DNA of 64,000 nucleotides, taken from contig CM059585.1 of NCBI GenBank assembly GCA_030407085.1, positions 116,673,501-116,737,500 on the forward strand, in the 5' to 3' direction. Source of the stretch: Trichopria drosophilae. Lineage: Eukaryota; Arthropoda; Insecta; Hymenoptera; Diapriidae. Positions 51,475-63,779 of the stretch are shown in pieces (within the stretch, counting starts at the first letter, position 1; every line of letters starts with the position of its first letter). Below the pieces are notes generated by a model. That model made no database searches, was not told the DNA's origin, and saw only the letters and a program-made list of their open reading frames with translations. The position numbers and the translations under genes are program-made.

Positions 51475-52175
51475 GATTTTGAATTTAGAGATTGGAATTG
51501 CAGGTGATTGCGGTTTTGGAAAGTTTTTATACGCAGTTATACTGGAAGATGGATGCCGAAACTTATTATATCTTGCATAGATGATTTTACATTTTTTGGA
51601 AAAATTTAGACTCGGAACTTTTAGTAGAAGAGAATTTAAATCTTTATATTTTCATGGGTAGGAAAGGAGAGTTTGAGGATTTTATTTTAAAGGAGAAGTT
51701 AGGAATTTATAATACGGGGATTTTTTTGGAATTAGGTTTGTGATATGAAATTCGAATCTAAGGAACTTTTCACTGTGGGATTTCAGTGAAAGTAGCATTC
51801 CAGCACGAGAGGTAATTCAAATCTTTTAGTGGGAGGGAAATTCAAATTGAGGATTCTAGCGCGAAGGTGATTCCAGTGTGAGGATTTTGAATGCTTAATG
51901 TAAATTCGAATTCAGGGATTCTAGAAAGTGTGGGATTCATATTTAGCAATTTTAATAGGGGGATTTTACAGGAAAGGGGTTTAAGTGGATGGGAACTCGG
52001 AACTTCATTGGAGCATACTTGGAATTTTGGTATAACAATCGAAAGAAATTTAAAATGTTATTGCTGTGAAGTGATTTTGAATTTGAGAGTTGTAGTCGAA
52101 GAGAAACTCGAATTACAGGACTTTGGAAGATTGCAAATTCATATTAGAAGATTTCAGTGATTTTGAATTACGAGA
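51475..52175. repeat. Degenerate periodic G/T-skewed tract
   Basis: Variants of GGATTTTGAATT and GAATTTGAGGATT recur every few tens of bases for about 700 bp, with G and A on the plus strand strongly outnumbering C. It reads like an old, decayed minisatellite. The 89-codon frame at 51891-52160 lies wholly inside it and is not taken as a gene. Confidence 0.5.
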
Positions 52176-52408
52176 TATTATCACAAGGTCTAATTTCATT
52201 AGAGTTCAGACATTTCATCTCCTAGTACAATAATGAACTTGTTGCATTTATCATATTCACAATAGAAGTCCATACTATTTAAATTTGTATGTATTGTTAT
52301 GTTATGTTATTGTACCTACATTGACAATAGATCATCATATCAATTACAAAAGTGAACAGCAACTATCCACACACTGCGCATATTACACATTGATAGAATA
52401 AAAATGTA

Positions 52409-52791
52409 CAGTAGTGCTCCCCTTATGTTATACACTTGAGACTGGTAATATGACATCTGCTCCCCTTAAGTTATATTCCCCCTAACCCCCCACCACTCGC
52501 ATTTCCGCTAGATACACAGACATGCATGTATGTGTACGTACATATTGATGCACACATGATGCATACCTTTAATTACGAATTGTTAAATCAGTTGAATATT
52601 AACGATCGCAAATTGTACGTTGAGGGAAGTAAAAAAGTGATTTTAGAATGCAAAAATGGAATGTAATGGAAAGCAGGGCGGCTGTGGTGGGGGAACGCGG
52701 GAGGAGAAGGATATAACTTAGAGGAACGAAAAAATATAACTTTGGAGGAGCATATAACATAAGGAAAGATAACTTAAGGGGAGCGCGACTG
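52409..52791. mobile_element. 383-bp pogo-type miniature element, TA-flanked
   Basis: The ends are CAGTAGTGCTCCCCTTATGT and the inverse of CAGTCGCGCTCCCCTTAAGT, with TA on both sides. Sub-terminal repeats of CTCCCCTTAAGTTATA and TATAACTT.GAGGA lie inside each end. No transposase is present. It differs internally from the 14.7/61.9 kb family but shares the CAGTAG..CTCC-type terminus. Confidence 0.8.
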
Positions 52792-55429
52792 TATAAGAAA
52801 AATAATTTACAGTTCCATCTGCCACCCACTGTTACTGCAAACACCATCATTACAAATTGGAATTTTCTTATTTAGATATTTCTAGACCATCGTAGGATTA
52901 AGACACTACGTGAAAATTATTAGATCGTTCGAAAATCATTTCTGTTATTTATTTATTAACAACAAATGCATACCGCAAATTCGTCGTACTGTATTTTCGA
53001 AAAATAAAATCGGGAAAGCGAGGTGCATTATTTGCATTCCTAAACAAAAGGTTTCGAGAATCGTTGTAGCATATCGGATACGCAACCGTACCGTCGCGCT
53101 AGTAGATTTGTTCGGTGTCACTTGCCTGGCGCGAGAAGAGAGTGCTCTCGTTGTTTTCGGGGACGCTTTCCGTTCTGGCGCCCAAACAGGTGCAGTACAT
53201 TCCGGAGGGATGAAAAGAGCAGGACGAGTGGGAATTCGTGGTACGTGGGGCACTAACAATGTTCGGGATGTTGTTGTTCAACGCGTTGTCGCTTCCACGA
53301 TTCGCCTGATATCGACAGTTTCCCCCCAATCCGACCCTTCGCCCCCGACATTTCGCCACGGGTTATTTCCACGTGTTGCGACGCACTTGATACGGTAAAT
53401 GTCAAGCTGCGCACGACGTCATTCGTTGAAAATAATGGATTTTAACAAATTGCCTTTCCGTTTATTCGTTTCCGGTAGAAAATAACGATGTTGTGGCATT
53501 GCGTGGCAAGTAAAAAGAGTACGATATTTTTATTCGTTGACTCAATCATGATGCGACATATGGATTCGGTGAAAACACATTTCAAGCCATTAGCCTTTGA
53601 ATCGGTTATTTTACATAAAATATTATACCTTTACAATAATTATGAACAATATTGTTTATATAGTAAGTTTATATTTTCCAAGAAATGAATGAATATACAT
53701 TAGAATCACGAGGAGGATACCGTTTATTCTATGCTATAGAAACTTAGGTCGCTTATTTTGAGGCAAGGTTCTAAAGAATTAACTAATCCATACCATATCG
53801 ACTTGCAACTTGTGGCCCTTTTCTTTCGAATCTCGTCCGATCACTGTCCTGAAGCTGTATTGTCCTTAGTCCCTCTCGACTATTTCTCCTGTCGTACATT
53901 GCTCATATTGCGTAGTTTACTTGGGGTGCGAGGTAGAAGTGTTCGAGGTGCTGCTATGCGATTTAGTTTGGAAAGTGATCATATAAAATCGGTTGGTCGG
54001 TACCAGCCCCATACCCCTATGGTAAAGACTGTTATATTTGGTTTAATCAAGATTGCTTCGGTGCAGAGACATATTTTCTGAACCTACTGTGGTTTTGACA
54101 CATTTTTGTAATAAAATTAAAAATAAACAAATCATATCCTAGAGGCATGTTTACCAAAAGACTAGTAGACATATCAAGATGATTCTAAAAATCATCACGG
54201 CAATCACTAAACGGGAAGGGGATTTTGAAGGTGGTTTTTGAATTTGCTGGACCGTTCAATCTATATGTCTCTTCATTCCTGGAACCCGACAGATATTTAT
54301 TTTTCTCGAGAACTAGTGAAAATACAAATTTTAAATTTGACTTTCAATAAAAAAAAATATCTGGATGTGCAGGCTGTTGGCGTTTCCAATAATTCCAACG
54401 ACGTCGTTAACATGTACGTCATGTCAAATCGTCAAAATAAACTTTTGATACAGACAACCAAGAAAAAAAGCAAACATTTCGCGTATGGCTCTTCGTAAAT
54501 ATAATTCGAGCGAAAATCTTTCCCGCCAGTCCCTCGTCATCGTCAGACCGAAAATGCGCAGAGTTGCGTAACGACGTACTCCATGCAGTTCAGCAGCTCC
54601 GATCTCGAGGTCCGTTTTACGCTGGCATTTTCATATTTCACTTCAATTTCCACTTCAGCCGCTGAACACCGACACCGAGCGCCGCGGAAAGGTCGGATAC
54701 TCATGCGGAATTCATAGGGCTGGACGATAGCGAAACGTTCGCTCGCTCACTCGCGCGAATTTACATTTGCGATTCCGCGATGCGATGGTCCTCGTTCCAC
54801 GACGAGTCCCGGGACGAAGACGTAACAAATTATTTAGTAGTCATTACTAGCGACTCCTAATGATACGCGAGCATCGCGTCACGTAGACACGAGCGAATAA
54901 AATAATTCCAGAGTCATTTAGCGAATTAAACTAGAGAGATGGTGGGAATGTTCGTGCAGAGAAACATGGGAAGATCGCTTTGAATAACAGAATTTATTTT
55001 TGTTTTTATTATTTGATGTTGGGTAATTTAATGTAGCAATTTTACATATACTTACAACACTTTACAAGAACGATTATTTGTTAACTACTTTGGAGTTTCG
55101 AATGTTGACATTTTTTGTTTTTTTCTTTTTTCATCGTCCACGTTTAAACCACTCTCTAATTTGATTACGTATCCATGGCAGAAAAATGAACATATTTTTT
55201 TTCGAGATATCGAGGTATGGTATGTTTTATTCATTATTTTAGAGAATGTAAACCGTCACTGTTGTTTTTAACAAATCAACTGTTTCTTATTCGTTCAATT
55301 ACACCGCTGAATATATTTATATCGATTATAGTAATACTAATGTTTTGACTGATTTTGCCTGCTAGAAAAAAAGTCGCAATTGTCATCGATGCTTACAACA
55401 CTTATGTTAAAAGGAAACCTTTATAGTAC
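52792..55429. other. Intergenic with GC-rich islands
   Basis: GC-rich blocks at about 52990-53400 and 54500-54960. The first carries a 162-codon plus-strand frame (52910-53398) overlapped by minus-strand frames of 86 and 104 codons. I recognise no domain in any of them and so do not call a gene. Confidence 0.4.
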
Positions 55430-55480
55430 GGAGGGAGAGAGCTAGAGAGAGAGAAACAGAGAAACAGAGAGAGGGAGAGG

Positions 55481-55532
<52 letters not shown>

Positions 55533-55575
55533 AAGAGAGAGAGGGGGAGGGAGACAAAAAGAGAGGGAGAGGCTG
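55430..55575. repeat. (GA)n-rich low-complexity tract
   Basis: About 145 bases of GAGA with GGGAGA and AAACAGA variants. The 65-residue Ser/Leu frame read on the minus strand is an artefact of the repeat. Confidence 0.95.
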
Positions 55576-56329
55576 CGAAAAATTTTTTAGCAGTTATTGT
55601 TTTATTATCAGATATTAAAATCAGAATATTCCTCTTCATCCATAATTACGCCATATCTTGTGTGCAATTATAGATCGGCAATTATCGTTATTAGTTTCAG
55701 GTGACATATCTCCTACTTGCGTTCTGGACCTCAGGTATCGTGGTCTTATTTTCTATTGTCCGACCATGCACTTACTACAACATTTGATGAACCTAACCTA
55801 CATATACCTTGGTAAATTCAGTCAGAATCTTATCAGATTCTGATTGGAATCCCTGAGTAGGGTAAATGTGGCCAGATTCTGGTCAGAATTACGGAAAATC
55901 TGAGGGAATTTCCACACGGGGTTATTTGTCACAATCGTGATTGACAAACATAACGTGGTGATTATCATCACCTATTTTTTGAGTGAGCGGTAATTAGATA
56001 ATGTTTGTAACAACCACCGGCACATATGATTTATGTTAACAATATTTGTTATTGTACTCAATCTTTTAATGCTAGGAACTAAAATAAGACACGCAGACAA
56101 TGATGCAACTTCTTCTTTTTAAAGTATTATTTTATTAATATGCCCCATATATATTTCTAAATAATAAACTGATGAAGGTGCGCAACACTGGCTCTTGTAA
56201 TATGAATTTTTAGACGTTAATAACGACCCCAGTTGCCTTTATGATTGACATAATCTGTATTATCACCTATGTTTTCAGTAATTCTAAGGCAAACACCATT
56301 TTCCAGATTCCAAGCATTGCTAAATTAAA
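55576..56329. other. Intergenic with a small hairpin-rich segment
   Basis: At 55815-55915, motifs AGATTCTG and CAGAATCT occur in both orientations (a perfect 8-bp stem CAGAATCT-TATC-AGATTCTG near 55823-55842), ending TTCCACACGGGG. This may be one end of a hairpin-type miniature element, but no matching left terminus was found. The remainder is AT-rich with no gene. Confidence 0.4.
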
Positions 56330-57745
56330 TGTTCCCATGCAATTAAAGAGTATTTCCCATATTTCATGGCGTCCTGAAAATGATGGATATTTTCGGTAAA
56401 AATAGTTCTCCATGTAAGACAAGGTCGTATTCTCATAAAGTCTTCAGAAAGAGCAAATTCTTCTAAGTAAATGCACTACACTAAAACATCACAGAAATTG
56501 CGTGTGGTTAATTTTTATTGAATCATCAAAGATAGTGTGCAGAATCTGGAGATATGAATATAAATGATGTTGGGCGAGGGGAAATGCACGACAACAACTA
56601 AGAGCGAATATCATGATAATATAAAAGATGTCATAATTAATGGTCCCAATAGTTATTAAGTAACATTATAATAAACATCTATTCGGTGATTGACCCCCAT
56701 ATATCGCGGTGTCTTAGGACCCACGGATATTTTCGGTGGAAATTTTTTTTTCATATAGGACCAGGTCATATTACCATAGGCACGTTAAAAGAAAAAGGAA
56801 ATCATTCTAAGTAAAGAATTTGCGCGAAGATAGAGAACCACGATGACGTACGGAGATCATCATTACTCCTTCCCACAATTGTTGAGTTAGCTATTTGCAA
56901 ACAACCCTCTTGTAATTAATCATCATACTTGATAATATCTTAGCAGCCACGAAGATTTTTGGTAAATTGTTCTCCGTGTATAATTGCCTAAAATATGATC
57001 CTGAAATCTTCAAGTACATCACATACATCATTCAAATGGTGGTTAATCGAGCTGAATCATCACAGACTGTCGACAAAACCCAGAGATACGACTATACATG
57101 GTATTGGACGAGGTCAAATGTACACCAATACAGAAGACTGATCAATTTCTATGTGGAGAACTTATGACCTCATAAAAGTCATCTTCACAAAAATATAAAA
57201 TTCTTTTATTTGCATCGAGTATAGCTTAAACGCAGTAACTATCTCATTCCTTGTACTAGCTCCATCGATCGTTGCTCCCCTATCACAAGTTGTCCTACAA
57301 ATGATACGGAGATCATCAGTACTGCTTCCCACAATTGTTAAGTTAGCTATTTGCAAACAACCCTCCAGTAATTAATCATCATATTTAATAATATCTTAGC
57401 AGCGACGAAGGTTTTTGGTAAATTGTTCTCCGTGTATAATTGCCTAAAATATGATCCTGAAATCTTCAAGTACATCACATACTTCATTCAAATGGTGGTT
57501 AATCGAGCTGAATCACCACAGACTGCCGACAAAACTTAGAGATACTACTATACATGGTATTGGGCGAGGACGAATGTACACCAATACAGAAGACTGATGA
57601 ATTTCTATGTGGAGAATTGATGAACTCTGTCATCTTCACAAAAATAAAAAATTCTTTTATTTGCATCCAGTATAGCTTAAAACCAGTATCTAGCCCATTC
57701 CCAGCACTAGCTCCATCGATCGTTGCTCCCCTATCACCGGACTTT
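56330..57745 (+). repeat. Tandem repeat region: two recent ~453-bp copies and two older partial copies
   Basis: Copy c (about 56845-57297) and copy d (57298-57740) are nearly identical over ACGGAGATCATCA, CCCACAATTGTT, TTGTTCTCCGTGTATAATTG, AATATGATCCTGAAATCTTC, GAGCTGAATCA and CTCCATCGATCGTTGCTCCC, with an offset of 451-456. Older copies a (about 56355-56640) and b (about 56700-56830) preserve GGATATTTTCGGT, GTTCTCCATGTA, TTCTAAGTAAA and GGTTAAT..TGAATCATCA. The repeat is non-coding; frames inside it are duplicated and short. Confidence 0.85.
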
Positions 57746-59700
57746 TTTTCGAATGTAATCACAATTAACCCGCATAATTCGCGGGCGTTAACGCAGGTGC
57801 CGACAGCGCGCCGAGTGCCTGCGACCTATTAGCCGCACTCGAAAGTGATTTTCGGTTTGATGTCGTTCGCGAGCAAATATTCGAACCAGCGAGCGCGTCG
57901 TTGTCACGCCGTTGGTGTCGGCGCGATCCGTCAACGGAGCCATAATGGGAGCATAAGCGAACGATGATAACATCGGCGTGCGGCACTTATAATGCAAATT
58001 AGCCGCTGACACTCGACTCGGTTTCGGAGTAATGTAACGCGCGAATAAATAGCAACAACTGGTAACGTCGCTGTCAAATACGAGCCGAACTCTCGTAAAG
58101 CAACGTGCTGGCGGTACCGTCGGTCACGGTAGGCGTGGGCACTAGTTGCCAGGTATGCTTCTGATAGAAATATTGACTATTACGCGACCGGGAATACGGT
58201 GTATCATTGAATTGCTCCCCATAAATATTCCGCGAGCTACCTATAACCAGGCCACTGCGAGAGCGACCGGCGTGCTTCACGCTTCTGATTTATCCGCGCC
58301 CGCTTGGACGAAAGGGACCGAATCCAAAAGTGACGATGGAAATCTGTCAGTTTTCAAGAGGGAATGACCGCTGAAAGCCCCCGCATTGTTTATAAGCGTC
58401 AAATAATTATACCACCGGAACCCTCGAATATCCGTCTGCTGGTGATTTTTGACAACGTGGCATCATATTTTTTCGGCAGACTTTGACGGTCAATTTCCAG
58501 TATACCAGTCACATAAACCATCCAAAGATGAATGGTAGAGGACATCCGATGTAGAGAATTTACGAATAGATGGTTGATGAAAAGTAACAACAAAACCGGA
58601 ATTCTAAAGTGAACCCCCCTTTGACCGGAAATAAACAGATCAATGGAAGACTCAAATCTCGTTAAAATTTTACTCCCATTACGAAACTGAAGATTCTTGA
58701 TAAAGAAAACACGTAAACTCCCGTTAAATCCTGGGTTTCCAATCGAGGTTTGAAAAGACCCACCCGCTTTTGCGCGTCCTCGTGCGATCGCGACAAATTA
58801 ATCCGTTTCCAATTACGCGAGCTTCTAAAGCTCAAGGTACTCAAATCCCGTATAATGTGCTGAATAGATGCACTTGGAAAGAACGAAGACGAATAGTACG
58901 ATTGGTGGACGGCAAAGACAAAACGTACTCTGCTTATTGACATGTGTCTGATTCGTTAATGAATAATGACAAAACTAAAAGACATGCAATTAAATGTCTC
59001 TTTTCTGCGTTGACGTTTCCTAGTTACATTATAATTATTAGGTAATGAAATTTTCTTAATGACACTTCCCCGAAAGCTATTACAACTGAATTCCAGAACA
59101 AAACCATCAGCTGAATATGAATATAACTTTGTTGTTGATGTGGGACTAATTAATAAATTTGATCGACGGATTTTATTTCTCAATTTACATGACTGGTTTG
59201 GAAGACTATATAGAAATAGGGAATTACTTCCTGACATCATCTAATCGCTGCCAGACGCTTCAATATGAGAAAGGAATCAATATTCCACACCAAAGACCCG
59301 ATTTCCATCAGATTTTCATAAAAAAATACCTTAATGAATTTGGATAACTAAAGTTGTAACCCTAAATACATTTTGAAGGCAACTCGTTAACGGAAAATGT
59401 CAGTATTTAAAAACTGATGAAACACGTGCATCATCTTCTCGTGCAACCATTGAAGCAAGCACGAAACTCGGCGTTATTTATATATGCGCGATTACGTCAT
59501 TAATTCAAGCGGTCCTACAAATGATACGCGTTCAATTGAGCATCTGAATTAATAAACGTCGAAAAAAAGCCGAGCGCGGGAGTGCGACTAAGTGAAACAG
59601 CGCCCCATCCCGACTAATGACGTATTTATCGCTTCCAGTTGACTCGTAGGCCAAGTCGAGTATACACTGGTTCATTAAAATTTACCTTATAAGTCACCCT
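57746..59700. other. GC-rich islands, no gene recognised
   Basis: CpG-rich blocks at 57765-58370 and 58730-58950 separated by more AT-rich DNA. Open frames on both strands (60-94 codons) overlap and have no recognisable content. CCTACAAATGATACG occurs at 57294 and again near 59514. Confidence 0.4.
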
Positions 59701-61924
59701 GGAAGCGGTTGATGCATTCAACCTGAACATAATGAAGCGATGTTTCAATGAAGAGATATCGTGGATTCATTCCATCCTGCAGTCTGTTATGCGTTTTCAG
59801 CCTGGTTTTCCAATAATGACCGATTGAGCGAGTCTGCATGAGAGAATTGCGTTTGGTACGAGTGAGTTTGGATTAATTGAATGTGGTGTCGGTGAAAGAG
59901 ACATGCGATAATGTGGTTAGGTTAATTATTGCCAATTGAAAGTGATTCAAGCTATTTTTAAGTGTCTTTCATTCGTTTTTTATATTTTAGAATTTATTTA
60001 AAAACATTAATATTTCTGGGTTCTTCACTAAATTCTATACGGATAATTATAAGGAAAATTTCTTTTAATAATCATTCCTTATAATAGTATTAAACCATAT
60101 ATTATTTTCATGAAAATTAAATAATACCGACGAAAATGTCGTTGCCACGGCCATAACCTGCATAAAACAGAAGACGTTTTATCACATAGAATTCAAGATA
60201 CGACTTTTGCAGGTATGACCTTTACAAGGTAAAATGACGTGATCACAGAACAAAAGGTGAGTGTGGTTGTATAAAAACAATAATCTAGAGTAACGTAACC
60301 TCACCTAACGTAACAATTTTGTACTTGCAAACACGATATTATTTTTATTAAATAAATAAATTAATTAAATTAGCCTGTCCTAACCAGATTTCACCTAATC
60401 GAACTAGACGTATTCTTACTTAAACTAACCTAACATAACTTAAACAAAACCCACTTCACTAATCCATTTATTAAGTGCTTATTTCTATTTTTTCTCTGTT
60501 AACATGACAGGAATAATTAATTTACTGTTACCTTTTACATCATAAATTAAGAATCCAGTATAGAAGAGAATAGAATAAATTACTGCGTGCAACACATTTT
60601 TCTTCTAGAATCAAATTTTTTATGAAACTTTTACTTCGTCCACGGCTTATTTTTCTCCAAAAATGATATAACTTGGAAAAGTAAATATCATAATAGAATT
60701 ATTTTGGATGTGGTATGTGTAAACATTGTGAACCCTCTTTGATGTCAAAACAATAACAGCTACAATCTTCAAGGACGCGGTGTGTTTGCGCTAACAAGTT
60801 GATGGAGCCTCATCGGTCATTCACATTTATCAAATGGCACTGAATATTTAAAGTGTTGTAATGATGAACAAACTTTATTATATCATTTCTTAGTCAATAT
60901 TATTATGCATTTTTCAACATGTAAAATGTATTTTTTAGCTTGTGATGAAAATCCGTAGTATATTTATACGGCTATCTGGGCCTGACATTTAGCGTTGTTG
61001 TAGACAAATTCGCAAGCATTCAATAGTTATTCTGTCCGATGGCTTAATCACCTTTCTCCAAATGGCCTTGACGAGTTCGAAAATCAGTCACCGATAAATA
61101 CCAAATGACAAATAAAAGTCGCATATTTGAAATTAGACTTTGCAAAAACTTTCGAGTTTGAAATTTACATTTTCGGAATATTCTGCTAAAATAAGGAATT
61201 ATTAAATTTTTTAATGTTTTCCAAGTATTGTAGTGCAAAAATTCGTATGCAAAGACTCTTTTTTCTGATAGTATAAGAGTTATCACAACAGGTCCCTGAT
61301 GGGTATCCCTTGATCTTTACTTTATTTCGTAATTTTTCGTACGTAAATTATTTCAATGTATCGGCAATTTCGTAAAATATGCATTTTTAACTAAAGTCCT
61401 GTTCATTCTTAGAATTCTTTCAATAATGTGTTGTGTAAGAGGAACTTGTAAGGATTTGTAGGTTACTGACAAATTAAATACAGGTTCGTAAGTAGTTCTT
61501 TAAGTTCACCATTATGTCCAGTTTTCTTATATCCATCGCCATTATGTATTTATAAAGTTTAAAATGGAAAACATTACTTTTATATTTTTTTACCGTAAGA
61601 TTTCGTCAATATGGCACACAGTTTACAGCTTTATGTGATATCAGTAATATTACAACAAACTACAGTACATTAGAAATTTTCCCGAATTTTTTTATATTTC
61701 AGTACACAGATCAACAAGGTTTCAGAGACGAAAATCTAGAATTTCCGAAATAATTCTATACGTAGAATTCTAATGTGAGGATAAAATCGATGCACTGTGT
61801 CACAATTTTAAGATATTTGAGGTTATGTTAAAAAAAATAAATAAAAAGTTTGAAGAAAACATTAATATTGATATTACTCTGAAATGTCTACTTGTAGACA
61901 TTTCATATCATTTTACTCTATATA
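59701..61924. other. AT-rich intergenic, no gene recognised
   Basis: Contains a stretch of AACCTAACAT/ACCTCACCTAA-type sequence near 60297-60450. No open frame or repeat that can be supported. Confidence 0.45.
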
Positions 61925-62435
61925 CAGTAGAGTCCCGATATACAGTAGTCCCTGTCCTAATTCATTTCATCCTATTTCACTGCCTTGCCTGATGCACGAA
62001 TATTACCTGTCCAAATTCACAATTTCTCCTCCGTTCCTCTCCCCACTCTGGGTTGTTAGGGTGCTGGGAGGGAAACAAACAAAATGCAGGGCCCGCGCAT
62101 GCGCGAAGGCAAACTAGGAGCGTTGGAGGAGAAAAAACGTGACTTGGTGAGGTTATAGAAGTAAAATGAATTAGGAGAGGGGCTACTGTAATTGCGTCTG
62201 GCTATATTTACGTCCCAGGATATTTGCCGGGTTCCGTCTTGTTATTTACCTGTCGCCGCTCTCGTTTTACCCCACCTTGGGGGTCGGGGCCTCAGAAAGG
62301 GCCTGCTGTAACGTCAAGAACATAACACGACAGAGGGCAGTGGGAGAAGCGGCGCTCCCCTTCTTTTCGCAAATATAACGAGACTAGAAGGGGAAGGCTA
62401 GAAAGTGAGTATGTAAATATACCTGAATTCTACTG
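61925..62435 (+). mobile_element. Outer pogo-type element, interrupted by an inner element
   Basis: It starts CAGTAGAGTCCCGATA (TA flank at 61923-61924) and ends TGAATTCTACTG (TA flank at 62436-62437). Without the inner insertion it is about 263 bp and matches the minus-strand element at 14662-14808 in order: ATTGCGTCT, CCCCACCTTG, CCCCTTCTTTT, AAATATAACGAGAC. The outer copy holds no transposase. Confidence 0.85.
61943..62188. mobile_element. Inner 246-bp TIR element nested in the outer one
   Basis: The ends are CAGTAGTCCCTGTCCTAATT and the inverse of CAGTAGCCCCTCTCCTAATT, flanked by TA (61941-61942 and 62189-62190). Excising it with one TA restores GATATAATTGCG, which matches the uninterrupted relative at 14.8 kb. 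The GC-rich interior has no gene; a 77-codon frame is incidental. Confidence 0.88.
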
Positions 62436-62437
62436 TA

Positions 62438-63779
62438 TTTAGAAGTACATTTCACATTGTACTCGGCCAGTTTCCAACACATTTAAACACAGGAAAAACA
62501 TCTTTTTCCGATGCCGAATTTCTACACGTCTAAGATTTAGCAACAACAACAAAAAATTGTTCAGTTCCGTATGGCTTGGCGTTTAGTAACACAAATTTTT
62601 TTGGGTATATTTTTTTTTAGGTAATTACTAATAATTTTGAAAAGTGTTGCAAAAAACAGTCAGTCAATCGCAATTCATTGCACTACATTATAATCGGTGG
62701 CCCTCATACAGCGACCTCGGTTGGTAGAAGCATTATTAACGGAACGCCAGAACACGAGTGTGCGACAGGATACACAATGTAACGACACGATTCGTGTTCG
62801 TGCATCGATACGCGCCCGATTGCCCATAAATCATCGTGGTAACGCGCTTCACGATCAAGCGGATATTGATGCGATTATCAATAATTTCCTGCTGGTTAAA
62901 CCTTGGGTACTTGCACAGTAGCGCGTAATGTACAGTAAGCAACAGCTCTAAACTCGTCCAATACGCCACACTGCATTACGTATTGATATTTGAAATTCAA
63001 TATTTATATAATAATACATTTCGTGGTTACAAATTCAATTAATTCAGTCATATTACATTTAAATTGTAATTTGTTAATTTTTGCGACATTTATTAGGTCA
63101 TGAAATTTAATAGAATATTTAATAAGTCCAACTTCCAAATTCTTTTTCTGGATATAAATTTTTATTAATTATTACCTTTTATTAATTATTACTTTGGTAT
63201 TTCGAATCGTCATTTATTGTTGAACTTTATTTTCTGAAATTATTTTGGAGTTCCTTTAAAAGTTCACTTTGATCAGGGACGAGAATTCGAGTCTATTATT
63301 TTCAAACATATTTTAAATATGTTAAACTCTTACTTCTTCTCTTCATCCTCAACCAAAAAGTGCGGACAATTAAATGTTTTTTAGTGAATTCAAAACAATT
63401 AAAATAAAAACATATATCATATATGTTTTTAAATATAATGGGTATATTGGATATCGTAGGGCTCGGACGTATTATTTTCAAATAGTAAATAAGTACATTC
63501 AGTTGAGAAATATTGACAATTTGTTCTTAATCTGCCGAAATGTTAATCAGCATAGTATTTCTCAAAAAATTGATAGATGCTGGAAAAGTTGGAGAACAGA
63601 TCGACGCTCGATACGAAGACTAGGATACTTCAAAGACTAGGTTCTTCCACTATCTCTACTGGAAAAGGAGGTTATTTCATTTTCCCAGCGCGAAAAATAG
63701 GACATTTAAAAAAACAGAAAACTTTTTCTTCGATCCATTAATTATCAAAATTTGTTTACATTTTTTAAACTGGGTAAAT
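62438..63779. other. Intergenic, no gene recognised
   Basis: A small CpG-rich patch at 62695-62960 carries overlapping 74- and 77-codon frames on opposite strands with no recognisable content. The rest is AT-rich. Confidence 0.45.

Noticed and set aside
52910..53398. 162-codon plus-strand open frame
   Set aside because: It lies in a GC-rich block where the minus strand is also open over 86-104 codons. No domain is recognised, and the overlapping frames suggest composition rather than coding.
55442..55639. Ser/Leu-rich 65-residue minus-strand frame
   Set aside because: It is the translation of a GA microsatellite, not a protein.
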